From Ruminococcoides sp052118065 (GTDB taxonomy: Bacteria > Bacillota > Clostridia > Oscillospirales > Acutalibacteraceae), in the NCBI GenBank assembly GCA_052118065.1, contig JBQKHY010000007.1, positions 36,326 to 100,325 on the forward strand: a DNA stretch of 64,000 nucleotides. Reading direction: 5' to 3'. Both the position numbers and the translations under genes were made by a program. This document shows positions 26,501 through 34,372 of this stretch, in pieces; position 1 is the first letter of the stretch; the number at the start of each line of letters is the position of its first letter. The notes below the pieces were generated by a model. The model ran no database searches. It had not been told where the DNA came from and was given only the letters and a program-made list of their open reading frames with translations.

Positions 26501-27106
26501 GATAACTGTGTTGTAATTACCGACAATGAAGATTATGAAGAAGATATTGTTTATTACCTAAAGAAATTCTTAGTAACTGTATTTGGCGAAAATTCTTTAG
26601 AAGAAAATTTAGTTTTTATTTCTTCTTCACTAAATGAAAAAGGTAAAACACCAACAGAAAAAATTAGAAACTATTTCTTCAACACCTTCTATAAGGAACA
26701 TTTGTCTAACTATACAGTAGGTGTGTCAGGAAAAAGACCGATTTATTGGATGCTATCTAGTGGCAAGAAAAAGGGCTTTAAAGCACTTGTTTATATGCAC
26801 AGATGGTATTACGGTACACTTTCAGGTGTTAGAAGTCATCAGCTTTATGATATGATAAATTACTACAAAAATGCTATTGAAAACTTAGACTGTAATTTTG
26901 TAGATGAGGATGATCCAAGTTATAAAGTTATGATGAAGTATAGAGATACTTTACTTTCCAGGTATGATGAAGTACAGACTTATGAGAAGAAACTTTCTAA
27001 ACTGGAGGGTGTTGACATTGATACTGATGATGGTATCAAGTTTAATCATAAGAAAGTACAAACAACAGTAGATGGGGAAGTAATTAATATTCTTGAAAAA
27101 ATATAA
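23570..27106 (+). CDS. pglX: PglX-type adenine-specific DNA methyltransferase, solitary
   Basis: 1178 residues, the full size of BREX-1 PglX. The N-terminus DRTAIRNFAIFARNKLIEDI is the opening typical of BREX-1 PglX. SAM-binding motif I is DPCMGSGHI near residue 310, and the catalytic motif IV NPPY is near residue 489, the order of N6-adenine gamma-class enzymes. The C-terminal ~600 residues would hold target recognition. In BREX, PglX marks the host genome and the system blocks unmodified phage DNA. None of brxA, brxB, brxC, pglZ or brxL is in the window; neighbours are housekeeping. It is therefore an orphan methylase, a relic, or part of a system scattered over the genome. Confidence 0.9.
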   Translation: MDRTAIRNFAIFARNKLIEDIKERATYFGVTENGVSQFYGHLTEEEKVARHHFIEKISRSNEEDYVTSFNDAIEDIAYIWFTRIVALRYMDANSLLPFNNQLFLSKDEKEPKIIYTLGDNVLDFTPEDEMNIGKYKAEKDNKSLYILLFVKVNEYLGQNMTVFQNDLDDYVKLLLNLDYDSNGVIAELSKINIDNFIQGVEIMGWFHQYYNTDVFNKLYDGDMSKKKISSKYLPVATQLYTPDWVVKYMVENTLGRVWVDHLIGNGETEKAENFINKWQYYIKDTDEDNPELKKIREKRKDLKPTDIKFIDPCMGSGHILVYAFELLVDIYCNEGYSQSDSATLIVENNLYGLDIDDRASALSYFALMMKASYYNKNLVLGKYKVNLCSVQESNNIENVDEVALFFSNGNERLLEEFTYLITVFYDGKEYGSILNLRKVDFKSLYNRIEELRNYNPTTKEENNYLKEIFSKLLPLINQANIMSHHYDVVVTNPPYLSNSRMNKKLAMYVNREYNIAKNDLAVVFIQKAVGVLSKEDALIAMITTVSWMYLKSFEKFRKYLLHSFQLNSIVDFGTELFEGKIGHLPVVTWVNRKHLPFQKLCGVRLSEYNYSKRKEKHNQFFNKENYHYTDQYDFAKIPGEPVAYWLGDSFMKAFEQGRTLGELTVCRNGMKTGDNERFLRLWWEVNLSKANFTAENVNDAYESGATYFPYNKGGEYRKWYGNNDYLINWYKNGETVMGKAKLDGRYTQDYNQELKFMPLATWSLITVKPAFRYKQNALSDIAGMSFYTSQDKLLYYLGFCNSVIATEMIKLLAPTMNCQVGDIARLPILHSLSKEQEVNDLVTENINLAKEDFDSFENSWDFTTHPFIKYKTSTGKLLDAYLQWEKVANARFNKVKKNEEKLNEIFLDIYNVKDGFKSEVEEKDVTIYKAEKVRDVKSFLSYVVGCVLGRYNLDDLGNVYTGEVWDIDKYKTFTPVADNCVVITDNEDYEEDIVYYLKKFLVTVFGENSLEENLVFISSSLNEKGKTPTEKIRNYFFNTFYKEHLSNYTVGVSGKRPIYWMLSSGKKKGFKALVYMHRWYYGTLSGVRSHQLYDMINYYKNAIENLDCNFVDEDDPSYKVMMKYRDTLLSRYDEVQTYEKKLSKLEGVDIDTDDGIKFNHKKVQTTVDGEVINILEKI

Positions 27107-27156
27107 TTGCCTTTTCTTTGTAAATAATATATAATCAAATAAAAGGAGAGAATGAA

Positions 27157-27660
27157 ATGGAACTTTGGGATATATATGATAAGAACAAAAACAGAACCGG
27201 TCGTACGATGAAGAGAAATGATTGGTGTCTTAAGGATGACGAATATCACCTAACAGTTTTAGGTGTTGTATGTAGAGAAGACGGAAAATTCCTAATTACA
27301 AAGAGAGCTATGGACAAGGCATGGGCCCCAGGTTGGTGGGAAGTTTCAGGTGGTGCAGCAATGGCAGGTGAAGACTCTATTGATGCAGTTCGCAGAGAAG
27401 TACTTGAAGAAACAGGTCTTGATGTAACTAAGGGTAAGGAAGAATATCTATTTACTTACCATAGAGAAAATCCCGGTGAAGGCGACAACTACTTTGTAGA
27501 TGTATACCGTTTTACACTTGATTTTACAGAAAATGATGTTCACAATCAGGAAAGAGAAACTACAGGTTTCAAACTTGCTACTGTTGATGAAATTAAGAAA
27601 TATGCCGATGAAGGTATTTTCTTACATTATGACAGTATCAAGAAAGCTTTTGAAATCTAA
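27157..27660 (+). CDS. Nudix hydrolase (IDI-like)
   Basis: 167 residues. The Nudix box is intact: GGAAMAGEDSIDAVRREVL followed by EETGLDV. The N-terminus MELWDIYDKN with TGRTMKR is that of the isopentenyl-diphosphate-isomerase-like Nudix proteins. It hydrolyses a nucleoside diphosphate linked to another moiety; many members are sanitising enzymes of broad specificity. AAAGGAGAG precedes the ATG. It lies 50 bases after the methyltransferase, with no terminator between them. Confidence 0.92.
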   Translation: MELWDIYDKNKNRTGRTMKRNDWCLKDDEYHLTVLGVVCREDGKFLITKRAMDKAWAPGWWEVSGGAAMAGEDSIDAVRREVLEETGLDVTKGKEEYLFTYHRENPGEGDNYFVDVYRFTLDFTENDVHNQERETTGFKLATVDEIKKYADEGIFLHYDSIKKAFEI

Positions 27661-27688
27661 AAATAAATATTTATAAAGGAGGGTGCTT

Positions 27689-28300
27689 ATGAGTAGTAAA
27701 GGCAACAAAGTCAAAACCTTTAAGAAAGAGTTTATCTTTACAGCTATAGCACTTATTGCAGTAGGTGCAATGTTTGTAATTTTACCTGAGTCCTCAACAA
27801 AGATTATTTGTTATTTTACAGCAGGACTGCTTTGTGTTTGGGGTATTATCAAACTGTTTATGTACATTAGTGCAGAAAGACAACAACAGGCCTTTACCTC
27901 TTTTTCTTTAGTGGGCTCGGTAGCACTAATAATCGGTGGTGTGGCAATTTTCATTAACCCTGAATTCTTTGCAAGTATTTTAGCAACATTTTTTGGTTGT
28001 GTAATGATTGTTGATGGTGTGCTAAAGGTACAGTATGGTGTTGACTTAGCTAAGATTGGTGCAAAAATGTGGTGGACAATCCTAATTCTTGCAGCAGTAA
28101 TTATTGGTCTTGGATTGGTTGTTGTGTTTAATCCATTTTCAACTGCAATGGTATTTACAATTTTTGCAGGTGCTGTTTTAATCTTCAACGGTATCTCTGA
28201 TATTGTAACAACAATTTATGTTAGCCATATTTATAAAGAATTAGCTAAGAAGCAAAAGACAATTACTCTTACTGATGAAGATTATAAAGATGTAGATTAA
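27689..28300 (+). CDS. DUF308 (HdeD-like) membrane protein
   Basis: 203 residues from ATG 27689, placed just after AAAGGAGGG. Six hydrophobic segments come as pairs with short loops, the arrangement of the DUF308/HdeD family (motifs ALIAVGAMFVILP, ALIIGGVAIFINP and WWTILILAAVIIGLG). In enterobacteria HdeD contributes to acid resistance at high cell density; the function in Firmicutes is unknown. A terminator follows directly. Confidence 0.87.
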   Translation: MSSKGNKVKTFKKEFIFTAIALIAVGAMFVILPESSTKIICYFTAGLLCVWGIIKLFMYISAERQQQAFTSFSLVGSVALIIGGVAIFINPEFFASILATFFGCVMIVDGVLKVQYGVDLAKIGAKMWWTILILAAVIIGLGLVVVFNPFSTAMVFTIFAGAVLIFNGISDIVTTIYVSHIYKELAKKQKTITLTDEDYKDVD

Positions 28301-28306
28301 TTTACG

Positions 28307-28336
28307 AAACTGCCTTGGGAAACTAGGGCAGTTTTT
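28307..28336 (+). terminator. Terminator after the DUF308 gene
   Basis: AAACTGCC / GGCAGTTT stem with inner pairs, followed by T. Confidence 0.88.
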
Positions 28337-28355
28337 AACATTATAAGGTGATATT

Positions 28356-29186
28356 ATGGAAAAAGTTATAACAGTAGAAACAATGCGTAAAAGTGATGCC
28401 TATACTATTGCAAATTATATTGATAGCAAAAAGCTAATGTACAAGGCCGGTGTAGGTGTGTTTAACAGTTATGATTATAAGGGCAATATTGCAATAGTTT
28501 GTGGTAGTGGTAATAATGCCGGTGACGGTTATGTGCTATCATTGCTACTTAAAGAAAAGAATATTTCTTCAACTTTGTTGTTAATTAAAGAAAAGTTTTC
28601 TGAAGACGGAAAGTATTATTTTGACAAATGTATGGAACAGAATATTCCCTATAAGGTGTGTGATGAAAGTACTGACTTTTCTGATTATGATATTATAGTT
28701 GATTGTATTTTCGGTACAGGCTTTAAAGGTGTAGCTAGAGGTATTGCCGGTGATATTATTGACAAAATTAATGACAGTAATAAAAAGGTAATTTCAGTTG
28801 ATATTAATTCAGGACTTAATGGCGATACAGGTTTTGGTGAAAAGGTAGTAAAGTCAGATTTAACAGTATCAATCGGTTATCTAAAGACAGGATTACTTAT
28901 TAATGATGCAGAAAAGTATATCGGTAGCTTAAAGAATTGTGATATTGATATTGAACTTATCGGTGATTACTATACACTTGTTGATAATTTTAGTAATGCT
29001 GAAAATGTAGTTGAATTTAATAACTTTAATTCTTTTACAGAAGAATATGGTATTATTGAATACACAAACCCACTGGAATTGGTAACAGAAATTGCAAAGG
29101 AAAATTATATTAATATTCTTATAAAGAATTTAGGTAAATATAGTTTCTTAGTTACTGACAAGGTAAAGGAACTTTCCGGGTGTTAA
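28356..29186 (+). CDS. nnrE: NAD(P)H-hydrate epimerase (YjeF N-terminal domain only)
   Basis: 276 residues. It interconverts the R and S forms of hydrated NAD(P)H so that the dehydratase can repair them. Visible are the N-terminal METMRKSD-like lead-in, VCGSGNNAGDGYVLSLLL (nucleotide loop), DIIVDCIFGTGFKG and SVDINSGLNGDTG. Most Firmicutes have a fused NnrE-NnrD protein; here the C-terminal dehydratase is missing and replaced by about 70 residues of unrecognised sequence. The partner NnrD must be encoded elsewhere if the pathway is complete. Confidence 0.85.
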   Translation: MEKVITVETMRKSDAYTIANYIDSKKLMYKAGVGVFNSYDYKGNIAIVCGSGNNAGDGYVLSLLLKEKNISSTLLLIKEKFSEDGKYYFDKCMEQNIPYKVCDESTDFSDYDIIVDCIFGTGFKGVARGIAGDIIDKINDSNKKVISVDINSGLNGDTGFGEKVVKSDLTVSIGYLKTGLLINDAEKYIGSLKNCDIDIELIGDYYTLVDNFSNAENVVEFNNFNSFTEEYGIIEYTNPLELVTEIAKENYINILIKNLGKYSFLVTDKVKELSGC

Positions 29187-29187
29187 T

Positions 29188-29421
29188 ATGGCTTATTCTA
29201 TTGCAATTGATATTCATGGAGAAACAAGGCAAAGTGGCAGAAAGCTACTTGAAAATAAGCTAAAGTCATTATCTAAAGATACAAGAGAAGTTATAGTGAT
29301 TCATGGCTACCATCAAGGAAATACTTTGCAACAAATGGTGAGAAGTTTTAAGCATCCTATGGTGGAAAGAAAAATCTTAGGATTAAACCAAGGTGAAACT
29401 ATATTTCTAATAAAGAAATAA
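29188..29421 (+). CDS. Stand-alone Smr domain protein
   Basis: 77 residues, an Smr domain alone: IDIHGETRQSGRKLL at the start, the VIHGYHQGNTLQQMVR loop, and a final FLIKK. Smr domains occur at the C-terminus of MutS2 and in ribosome-rescue nucleases, where they cleave or bind nucleic acids. The start is one base after the nnrE stop, so the two are coupled. The closely following gene at 29431 belongs to the same operon. Confidence 0.88.
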   Translation: MAYSIAIDIHGETRQSGRKLLENKLKSLSKDTREVIVIHGYHQGNTLQQMVRSFKHPMVERKILGLNQGETIFLIKK

Positions 29422-29430
29422 GGAGAACAT

Positions 29431-30279
29431 ATGAAAGGTGTAAAAGTAATACATAAATTATTAGGTGAGGGAAGTGTTGTTTCTTTAAATAATGATATGC
29501 TTACAGTGCAGTTTCCGGAAAAAGAAATGACCTTTATTTTTCCTGATTGTTTCCAAAGTGTACTGTCAACTGAAGATAAAGATATGTCAGCCTTTGTAAA
29601 AATGGCAATCAATAACCGTGCGTTAGAGAAAAAGTTACTTGAGAAAAAAGGTCTAAAGAGAAGAGTGTATGAAACTCGTAAGGAAGTACCTAGGTGGAAT
29701 ACTGCTACAAAACCTAAACAAAGTGTAGCAAAGAAAGAACCAATATCTAAAGTTAATTCTGTAAAAGAAAATAGAACTTCAATAAACAGAACTATCCCTA
29801 AGCCTTCAGAAAGACAAGTTAACAGTATCCCAAGAAAAGTTCCCACAAAATCATTAGAAAGAAAACCTATTAAGAAAAACGATTTTAATAAGTATTCTAA
29901 AAATTTAGTTAGGTATAAAGGTATAAATTGCTTTCTGTATTTAGGTGAAATTAAGAATGACACTATAGTTATAAACCCTATTGAATTAAAGGATAACAAG
30001 GAACTTTGCCAATATGTGTATAAAAACGACTTGGTATTTTCTATAAAAGAAAATAAAGTTCAGGGAATAGGGATAGTATCCACAACCAAGTTAACCGATG
30101 AACAGACCTATAAATTTACCCTAAATATTATCCCTATGATAGAAGAGGTTAAGGTAAAGAATGATTATACAAGTGTAATAAACCACTTAACCCCTATGGA
30201 ATATAGGGATTTGCTATATGGTATCAGAAAATTTTGCCCTTATATATCCAGCATTGAGGGGATAAGAGAGCTAATGTGA
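29431..30279 (+). CDS. Unknown protein with N-terminal SH3/Tudor-like domain and C-terminal domain of unknown function
   Basis: 282 residues. The first ~55 residues (VIHKLLGEGSVVSLNNDMLT, then VQFPEKEMTFIFPDCF) resemble the small beta-barrel seen in CarD-like and helicase-tail domains, where GEG is followed by a short strand-rich unit. Residues about 70-150 are a Lys/Arg/Pro/Ser-rich linker, probably disordered and nucleic-acid-friendly. The last ~130 residues form a folded-looking domain that I do not recognise. AGGAG precedes the ATG. It follows the Smr gene by nine bases, so a role in nucleic-acid transactions is a guess from composition and context. Confidence 0.7.
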   Translation: MKGVKVIHKLLGEGSVVSLNNDMLTVQFPEKEMTFIFPDCFQSVLSTEDKDMSAFVKMAINNRALEKKLLEKKGLKRRVYETRKEVPRWNTATKPKQSVAKKEPISKVNSVKENRTSINRTIPKPSERQVNSIPRKVPTKSLERKPIKKNDFNKYSKNLVRYKGINCFLYLGEIKNDTIVINPIELKDNKELCQYVYKNDLVFSIKENKVQGIGIVSTTKLTDEQTYKFTLNIIPMIEEVKVKNDYTSVINHLTPMEYRDLLYGIRKFCPYISSIEGIRELM

Positions 30280-30403
30280 CCAAAACAGAAAAATGAAACT
30301 TTAATTTTTTTTCCTTCAAAAAATTATAAATTTGAATTGTACAAAAATGATATTGCATTATTATACAATATGTACAAATTTAGTGTTTTTATCGTGAAAA
30401 CAG

Positions 30404-30431
30404 TTGAAAAATTCTAAATGTATGGTATAAT
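30404..30431 (+). promoter_or_regulatory. Promoter of gdhA
   Basis: TTGAAA (30404) and TATAAT (30426), 16 bases apart, giving an untranslated leader of about 180 bases. Upstream lies an inverted repeat TTGTACA (30337-30343) / TGTACAA (30371-30377) that could bind a regulator. The leader has small hairpins (GAAAGG/CCTTTC and AATGAAA/TTTCATT) but no riboswitch I recognise. Confidence 0.7.
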
Positions 30432-30620
30432 TACAATCAGAGAAGAAAGGAATAAATCACCTTTCTAAACTAATAAATGAAATTATCAATTGCGAAACTT
30501 TCATTTTAAGTGTATTTCTCGAAATATCAAATGAATATTGTTAGTAGATTTATGTTAAATGGATAGGTATAAATCAAAAGATAATTTCTACTCAAGACTT
30601 TATTTCAGGAGGAACAAAAA

Positions 30621-31955
30621 ATGTCATATGTTGATGAAGTGTTAGCTCGTGTTAAAGCTAAAAACGCTAGCCAGCCGGAATTTCTACAGGCTGTTGAAGA
30701 GGTACTGGAATCTCTAAGACCTGCTGTAGAAGCAAATGAAGAAAAGTTTAAGAAAGAAGCTCTACTAGAAAGAATTACAGAGCCAGAAAGACAGATTATT
30801 TTCCGTGTACCTTGGGTTGATGACAATGGTCAGGTTCAGGTAAACACAGGTTACAGAGTTCAGTTTAACTCTGCTATTGGTCCTTACAAGGGTGGTCTAA
30901 GACTTCATCCTTCTGTAAATATTGGTATTATCAAGTTCTTAGGTTTTGAACAGATTTTCAAGAACAGCCTAACAGGTCTACCAATCGGTGGTGGTAAAGG
31001 TGGTTCTGACTTTGATCCTAAGGGCAAGTCAGATAGAGAAGTTATGGCATTCTGCCAGAGCTTTATGACAGAACTATATCGTCATATCGGTGCAGATACT
31101 GATGTACCCGCAGGTGACATCGGTACAGGTGCTAGAGAAATCGGCTTTATGTACGGTCAGTATAAGAGACTAAAGGGCGTTTATGAAGGCGTTCTAACAG
31201 GTAAAGGCCTATCATACGGTGGTTCTCTTGCTAGAACAGAAGCAACAGGTTACGGTCTACTTTACCTAACAGAAGAAATGCTAAAGTGCAACGGCAACGA
31301 TATTGCAGGTAAGACAGTTGCAGTTTCAGGTGCAGGTAATGTTGCTATCTATGCTACTCAGAAGGCTCAGGAACTAGGTGCTAAGGTTGTTACAGTTTCT
31401 GACTCAACAGGTTGGATTTATGATTCTGAAGGCATTGATGTTGCTCTTCTAAAGGAAGTTAAGGAAGTTAAGCGTGCAAGACTAACAGAATATGCTGCTA
31501 ACAGACCATCTGCTGAATATCACGAAGGCAAGGGTGTTTGGACAGTTAAGTGTGATGTTGCTCTTCCATGTGCTACTCAGAACGAACTAAACCTAGAAGA
31601 TGCTAAGGCTCTTGTAGCTAACGGTGTTATCGCAGTTGCTGAAGGTGCTAATATGCCAACAACTCTAGATGCTACTAAGTATCTACAGGAAAATGGTGTT
31701 CTATTTGCTCCTGGTAAGGCTGCAAATGCAGGTGGTGTTGCTACTTCTGCTCTTGAAATGTCACAGAACAGCGAAAGACTATCATGGACATTTGAAGAAG
31801 TTGACGCTAAGCTAAAGAACATTATGGTTAACATTTTCCATAACCTAGATAACGCAGCTAAGAAGTATGGCTTTGAAGGTAACTATGTTGTAGGTGCTAA
31901 CATTGCAGGCTTCGAAAAGGTTGCTGACGCTATGACAGCTCAGGGTATTGTTTAA
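30621..31955 (+). CDS. gdhA: Glutamate dehydrogenase
   Basis: 444 residues, the length of hexameric NADP-type GDH. It interconverts 2-oxoglutarate plus ammonium and glutamate. Catalytic-site stretches are IGPYKGGLRLHPSVN, GGGKGGSDFDPKGKS (catalytic Lys) and VPAGDIGTGAREIG (catalytic Asp); the Rossmann fold has AVSGAGNVA. The codon choice (CTA, GTT, GCT, AGA) is strongly biased, as in metY, cysK and gap, suggesting high expression. The ribosome site is CAGGAGG. The gene stands alone with its own promoter and terminator. Confidence 0.97.
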   Translation: MSYVDEVLARVKAKNASQPEFLQAVEEVLESLRPAVEANEEKFKKEALLERITEPERQIIFRVPWVDDNGQVQVNTGYRVQFNSAIGPYKGGLRLHPSVNIGIIKFLGFEQIFKNSLTGLPIGGGKGGSDFDPKGKSDREVMAFCQSFMTELYRHIGADTDVPAGDIGTGAREIGFMYGQYKRLKGVYEGVLTGKGLSYGGSLARTEATGYGLLYLTEEMLKCNGNDIAGKTVAVSGAGNVAIYATQKAQELGAKVVTVSDSTGWIYDSEGIDVALLKEVKEVKRARLTEYAANRPSAEYHEGKGVWTVKCDVALPCATQNELNLEDAKALVANGVIAVAEGANMPTTLDATKYLQENGVLFAPGKAANAGGVATSALEMSQNSERLSWTFEEVDAKLKNIMVNIFHNLDNAAKKYGFEGNYVVGANIAGFEKVADAMTAQGIV

Positions 31956-31988
31956 TCTTCTAACCTAACTATTACTTAAGTTTATATA

Positions 31989-32019
31989 GGCAGTATGTAC
32001 TTTGCATACTGCCTTTTTT
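31989..32019 (+). terminator. Terminator of gdhA
   Basis: GGCAGTATG / CATACTGCC followed by seven T. The 300 bases after it hold only AT-rich sequence and the next promoter. Confidence 0.92.
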
Positions 32020-32172
32020 ATTAAGTAGTATAGAATTTTACATTTTAATGTTGTTTTTTTGTGCAAAAAAATTTCAGAAAATCAATTTTTAAATTATTTG
32101 TTACATTGTTTTACTGAATTTTTAGTAAAAACAGAGATTTTTATGTTTTACTAATATTTAATATAATTGTTG

Positions 32173-32201
32173 TTGCATTTTTTATTGAAAACTGATATAA
32201 T
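32173..32201 (+). promoter_or_regulatory. Candidate promoter of the phosphatase/rimI/tsaD operon
   Basis: TTGCAT (32173) and a consensus TATAAT (32196), 17 bases apart, with TG at the extended -10 position. It lies 160 bases before the first gene. Confidence 0.6.
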
Positions 32202-32359
32202 AATTTCGTAATCTTGTTGAGATTGCATAGTGGTTTTTGAAATTATTTATTATGATGTGTGTATAGAAAAATAGAATTTGTTATTGATTAGGTATATATT
32301 GGAAAGTATAAGATATAATAGAGTGATGTATTGTGAAACCCGATAGGGAGGTTTTAGTT

Positions 32360-32839
32360 ATGAAAAAGATTTTATTTGTTTGTACAGGTAACACTTGTCG
32401 TTCCCCAATGGCAGAGGGAATTTTTAATAATTTAGCAAAACAATATCATATTGACGCAATTGCAGAAAGTGCCGGTTTTGATACTGAAGATGGTCTACCT
32501 GCTTCTGAAAATGCAATTAAGGCTTGTTCAGAAATCGGTGTTGATATTAGCAACCATAAGTCTAAGAAGTTTGATGAATGTAACCTTGATGAGTACATTA
32601 GATTCCTTACAATGAGCTTTGACCATGCCAATATCCTTATTGATAAGGGTATTCCTTGGAGCAAGATTGAGGTCCTATGTGGTGCTGACCATGGTGTGCC
32701 TGACCCATATGGTTTTGGCCTTGGCATCTATCGTTCTTGCCGTGATGTTATTAAGCGTTGTATCGAAAAGTATTTTATCAAACTTGAAGAGAAAGAAAAG
32801 GACTCTAAGGCAGAAAATGAAGATAATCGGAATGAATGA
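32360..32839 (+). CDS. Low-molecular-weight protein tyrosine phosphatase
   Basis: 159 residues from ATG 32360, preceded by GGGAGG. The active-site loop VCTGNTCRSP (Cys8, Arg14) is at the N-terminus and the acid/base Asp is in DPYG near residue 114, the standard LMW-PTP arrangement. It removes phosphate from protein tyrosine or arginine. The final ~15 residues (Glu/Lys/Asn-rich) extend beyond the usual fold. Its 3' end overlaps rimI, so it is coupled to the rimI-tsaD pair; this is an uncommon company for those genes and may only reflect a shared promoter. Confidence 0.92.
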   Translation: MKKILFVCTGNTCRSPMAEGIFNNLAKQYHIDAIAESAGFDTEDGLPASENAIKACSEIGVDISNHKSKKFDECNLDEYIRFLTMSFDHANILIDKGIPWSKIEVLCGADHGVPDPYGFGLGIYRSCRDVIKRCIEKYFIKLEEKEKDSKAENEDNRNE

Positions 32840-33251
32840 GGATAATATTTATTCTGTAAAAGAAATTGAAGATGAATGTTTCAGCAATCCCTGGTCTTTT
32901 GAAAGCTTAGAAATAGAGCTTTCTAAGGTTGGGGCTTGCTTTTATGTTGCCGAAGATGATGAAGAGGCAATGGGTTACATAGGCTTTAATATGGTGCTTG
33001 ATGAAGGCTATATTGCTAACTTAGCCGTTAAGGAAAAGTACCGTAGAAAAGGTGTGGCTAATGCTTTACTTCAAAAGGTAGTTGATACTGCTAAGGAAAA
33101 TAACCTTGCTTTCGTTTCACTGGAGGTAAGGGAAGGGAACGTTCCGGCAATAAACTTGTATAATAAATTTGGATTTACTAAGCAAGGTGTAAGGAAGAAT
33201 TTTTATCGCAATCCCACAGAAAATGGATTGATTTTAACTAAATTTCTATAA
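32817..33251 (+). CDS. rimI: RimI-type ribosomal protein alanine N-acetyltransferase
   Basis: 144 residues with the GNAT fold: the acetyl-CoA loop VKEKYRRKGVANALL, LEVREGNVPAINLYNKFGF and a C-terminal YY/FY-type RKNFYRNP. RimI acetylates the N-terminus of ribosomal protein S18 in E. coli. The start is ATG 32817 or ATG 32832, both inside the end of the phosphatase gene; the longer frame upstream reads the phosphatase gene out of frame and is not real. RimI next to TsaD is a widespread pairing. Confidence 0.9.
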   Translation: MKIIGMNEDNIYSVKEIEDECFSNPWSFESLEIELSKVGACFYVAEDDEEAMGYIGFNMVLDEGYIANLAVKEKYRRKGVANALLQKVVDTAKENNLAFVSLEVREGNVPAINLYNKFGFTKQGVRKNFYRNPTENGLILTKFL

Positions 33252-33263
33252 AGGAAAAATAAT

Positions 33264-34274
33264 ATGAAGATTTTAGGAATAGAAAGTTCATGTGACGAAA
33301 CTGCAGCATCAGTTGTGGAAGATGGCAGAACAGTACTGTCAAATGTAGTTGCAAGTTCAGTAGAAGAACATAAGCTATATGGTGGTGTTGTACCGGAAAT
33401 CGCATCAAGACGACATGCAGAGTGTATCTCACAAGTTGTGGAACAGGCTCTAAGGGATGCAAATGTTACTCTTGATGATATTGACGGTATCGGTGTTACC
33501 CATGCTCCGGGACTTATTGGTGCATTACTTGTAGGTGTGAATTTTGCAAAAGGTTTAGCTTATAGTGCTAAGAAACCTCTTGTGCCAACTCATCACCTAA
33601 GAAGTCACATTGCATCAAATTATATTTCAAATAAAGAATTAAAACCACCTTTTATGTGCCTAGTTGTTTCAGGTGGACATAGCCATATTGTTATGGTTGA
33701 GTCTTATACCAAGATGAAAATTATCGGCAGAACTAGGGATGATGCAGCAGGTGAAGCATTTGATAAGGCTGCTCGTACAATGGGTATGAGTTATCCCGGT
33801 GGTATTTCTATGGATATTGAGGCAGAAAAGGGCGACCCATTTGCCTTTAAACTTCCAAGACCTATTGTTCATGATGCACCATATGATTTTTCATTTAGTG
33901 GTCTAAAGACTGCAATTATCAATACAATACATAATGCAAGTCAAAAGGGAGAAACCTTGCCAAAAGCTGATTTATGTGCATCATTTAGATGGGCAGTAGT
34001 TGATTGTCTTGTAACTAATTTCCTAAAAGCTGCTAAAGATTATAATGTAAAAACACTTGTAATTGCCGGTGGTGTATCTGCAAATTCACTTTTAAGAAGA
34101 AGACTACAAGAAGAATGTAAGAATTTAGGTTATGAACTTTATATGCCTGAAAAGAAGTATTGTGGTGATAACGGTGCTATGGTAGCAAGTCAGGCTTATT
34201 ATGAACTACTTGACAATAATATTGCTGATTTAGACCTAAATGCAGTAGCAACACTTCCTATCGACTATAGATAA
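33264..34274 (+). CDS. tsaD: tRNA threonylcarbamoyladenosine biosynthesis protein TsaD
   Basis: 336 residues. It transfers the threonylcarbamoyl group to A37 of tRNAs that read ANN codons, together with TsaB and TsaE. Signatures are GIESSCDETAASVV at the N-terminus, the metal-binding HHLRSH near residue 109, VVSGGHSHIV and the C-terminal DNGAMVA. Essential in nearly all bacteria. tsaB and tsaE, often in the same operon, are not present in this window. Confidence 0.97.
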   Translation: MKILGIESSCDETAASVVEDGRTVLSNVVASSVEEHKLYGGVVPEIASRRHAECISQVVEQALRDANVTLDDIDGIGVTHAPGLIGALLVGVNFAKGLAYSAKKPLVPTHHLRSHIASNYISNKELKPPFMCLVVSGGHSHIVMVESYTKMKIIGRTRDDAAGEAFDKAARTMGMSYPGGISMDIEAEKGDPFAFKLPRPIVHDAPYDFSFSGLKTAIINTIHNASQKGETLPKADLCASFRWAVVDCLVTNFLKAAKDYNVKTLVIAGGVSANSLLRRRLQEECKNLGYELYMPEKKYCGDNGAMVASQAYYELLDNNIADLDLNAVATLPIDYR

Positions 34275-34327
34275 TTCTGTATTAGAATTATAAAAATTCT
34301 TTAAAAGAAAATAATATATTGTACCAA

Positions 34328-34357
34328 AACCCGATTGATTTTCAGTCGGGTTATTTG
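34328..34357 (+). terminator. Terminator of the phosphatase/rimI/tsaD operon
   Basis: AACCCGATTGA / TCAGTCGGGTT hairpin (one mismatch) followed by ATTTG. Confidence 0.75.
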
Positions 34358-34372
34358 TTATGTAAAAAATTC

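Noticed and set aside
23570..30300. A complete BREX phage-defence system around PglX
   Set aside because: Every neighbour was read; none resembles BrxA, BrxB, BrxC, PglZ, BrxL or BrxHI. Only the methyltransferase is present.
32619..32816. Extended N-terminus for RimI
   Set aside because: It reads the phosphatase gene in another frame and gives a sequence without GNAT features; the fold starts at about 32817.
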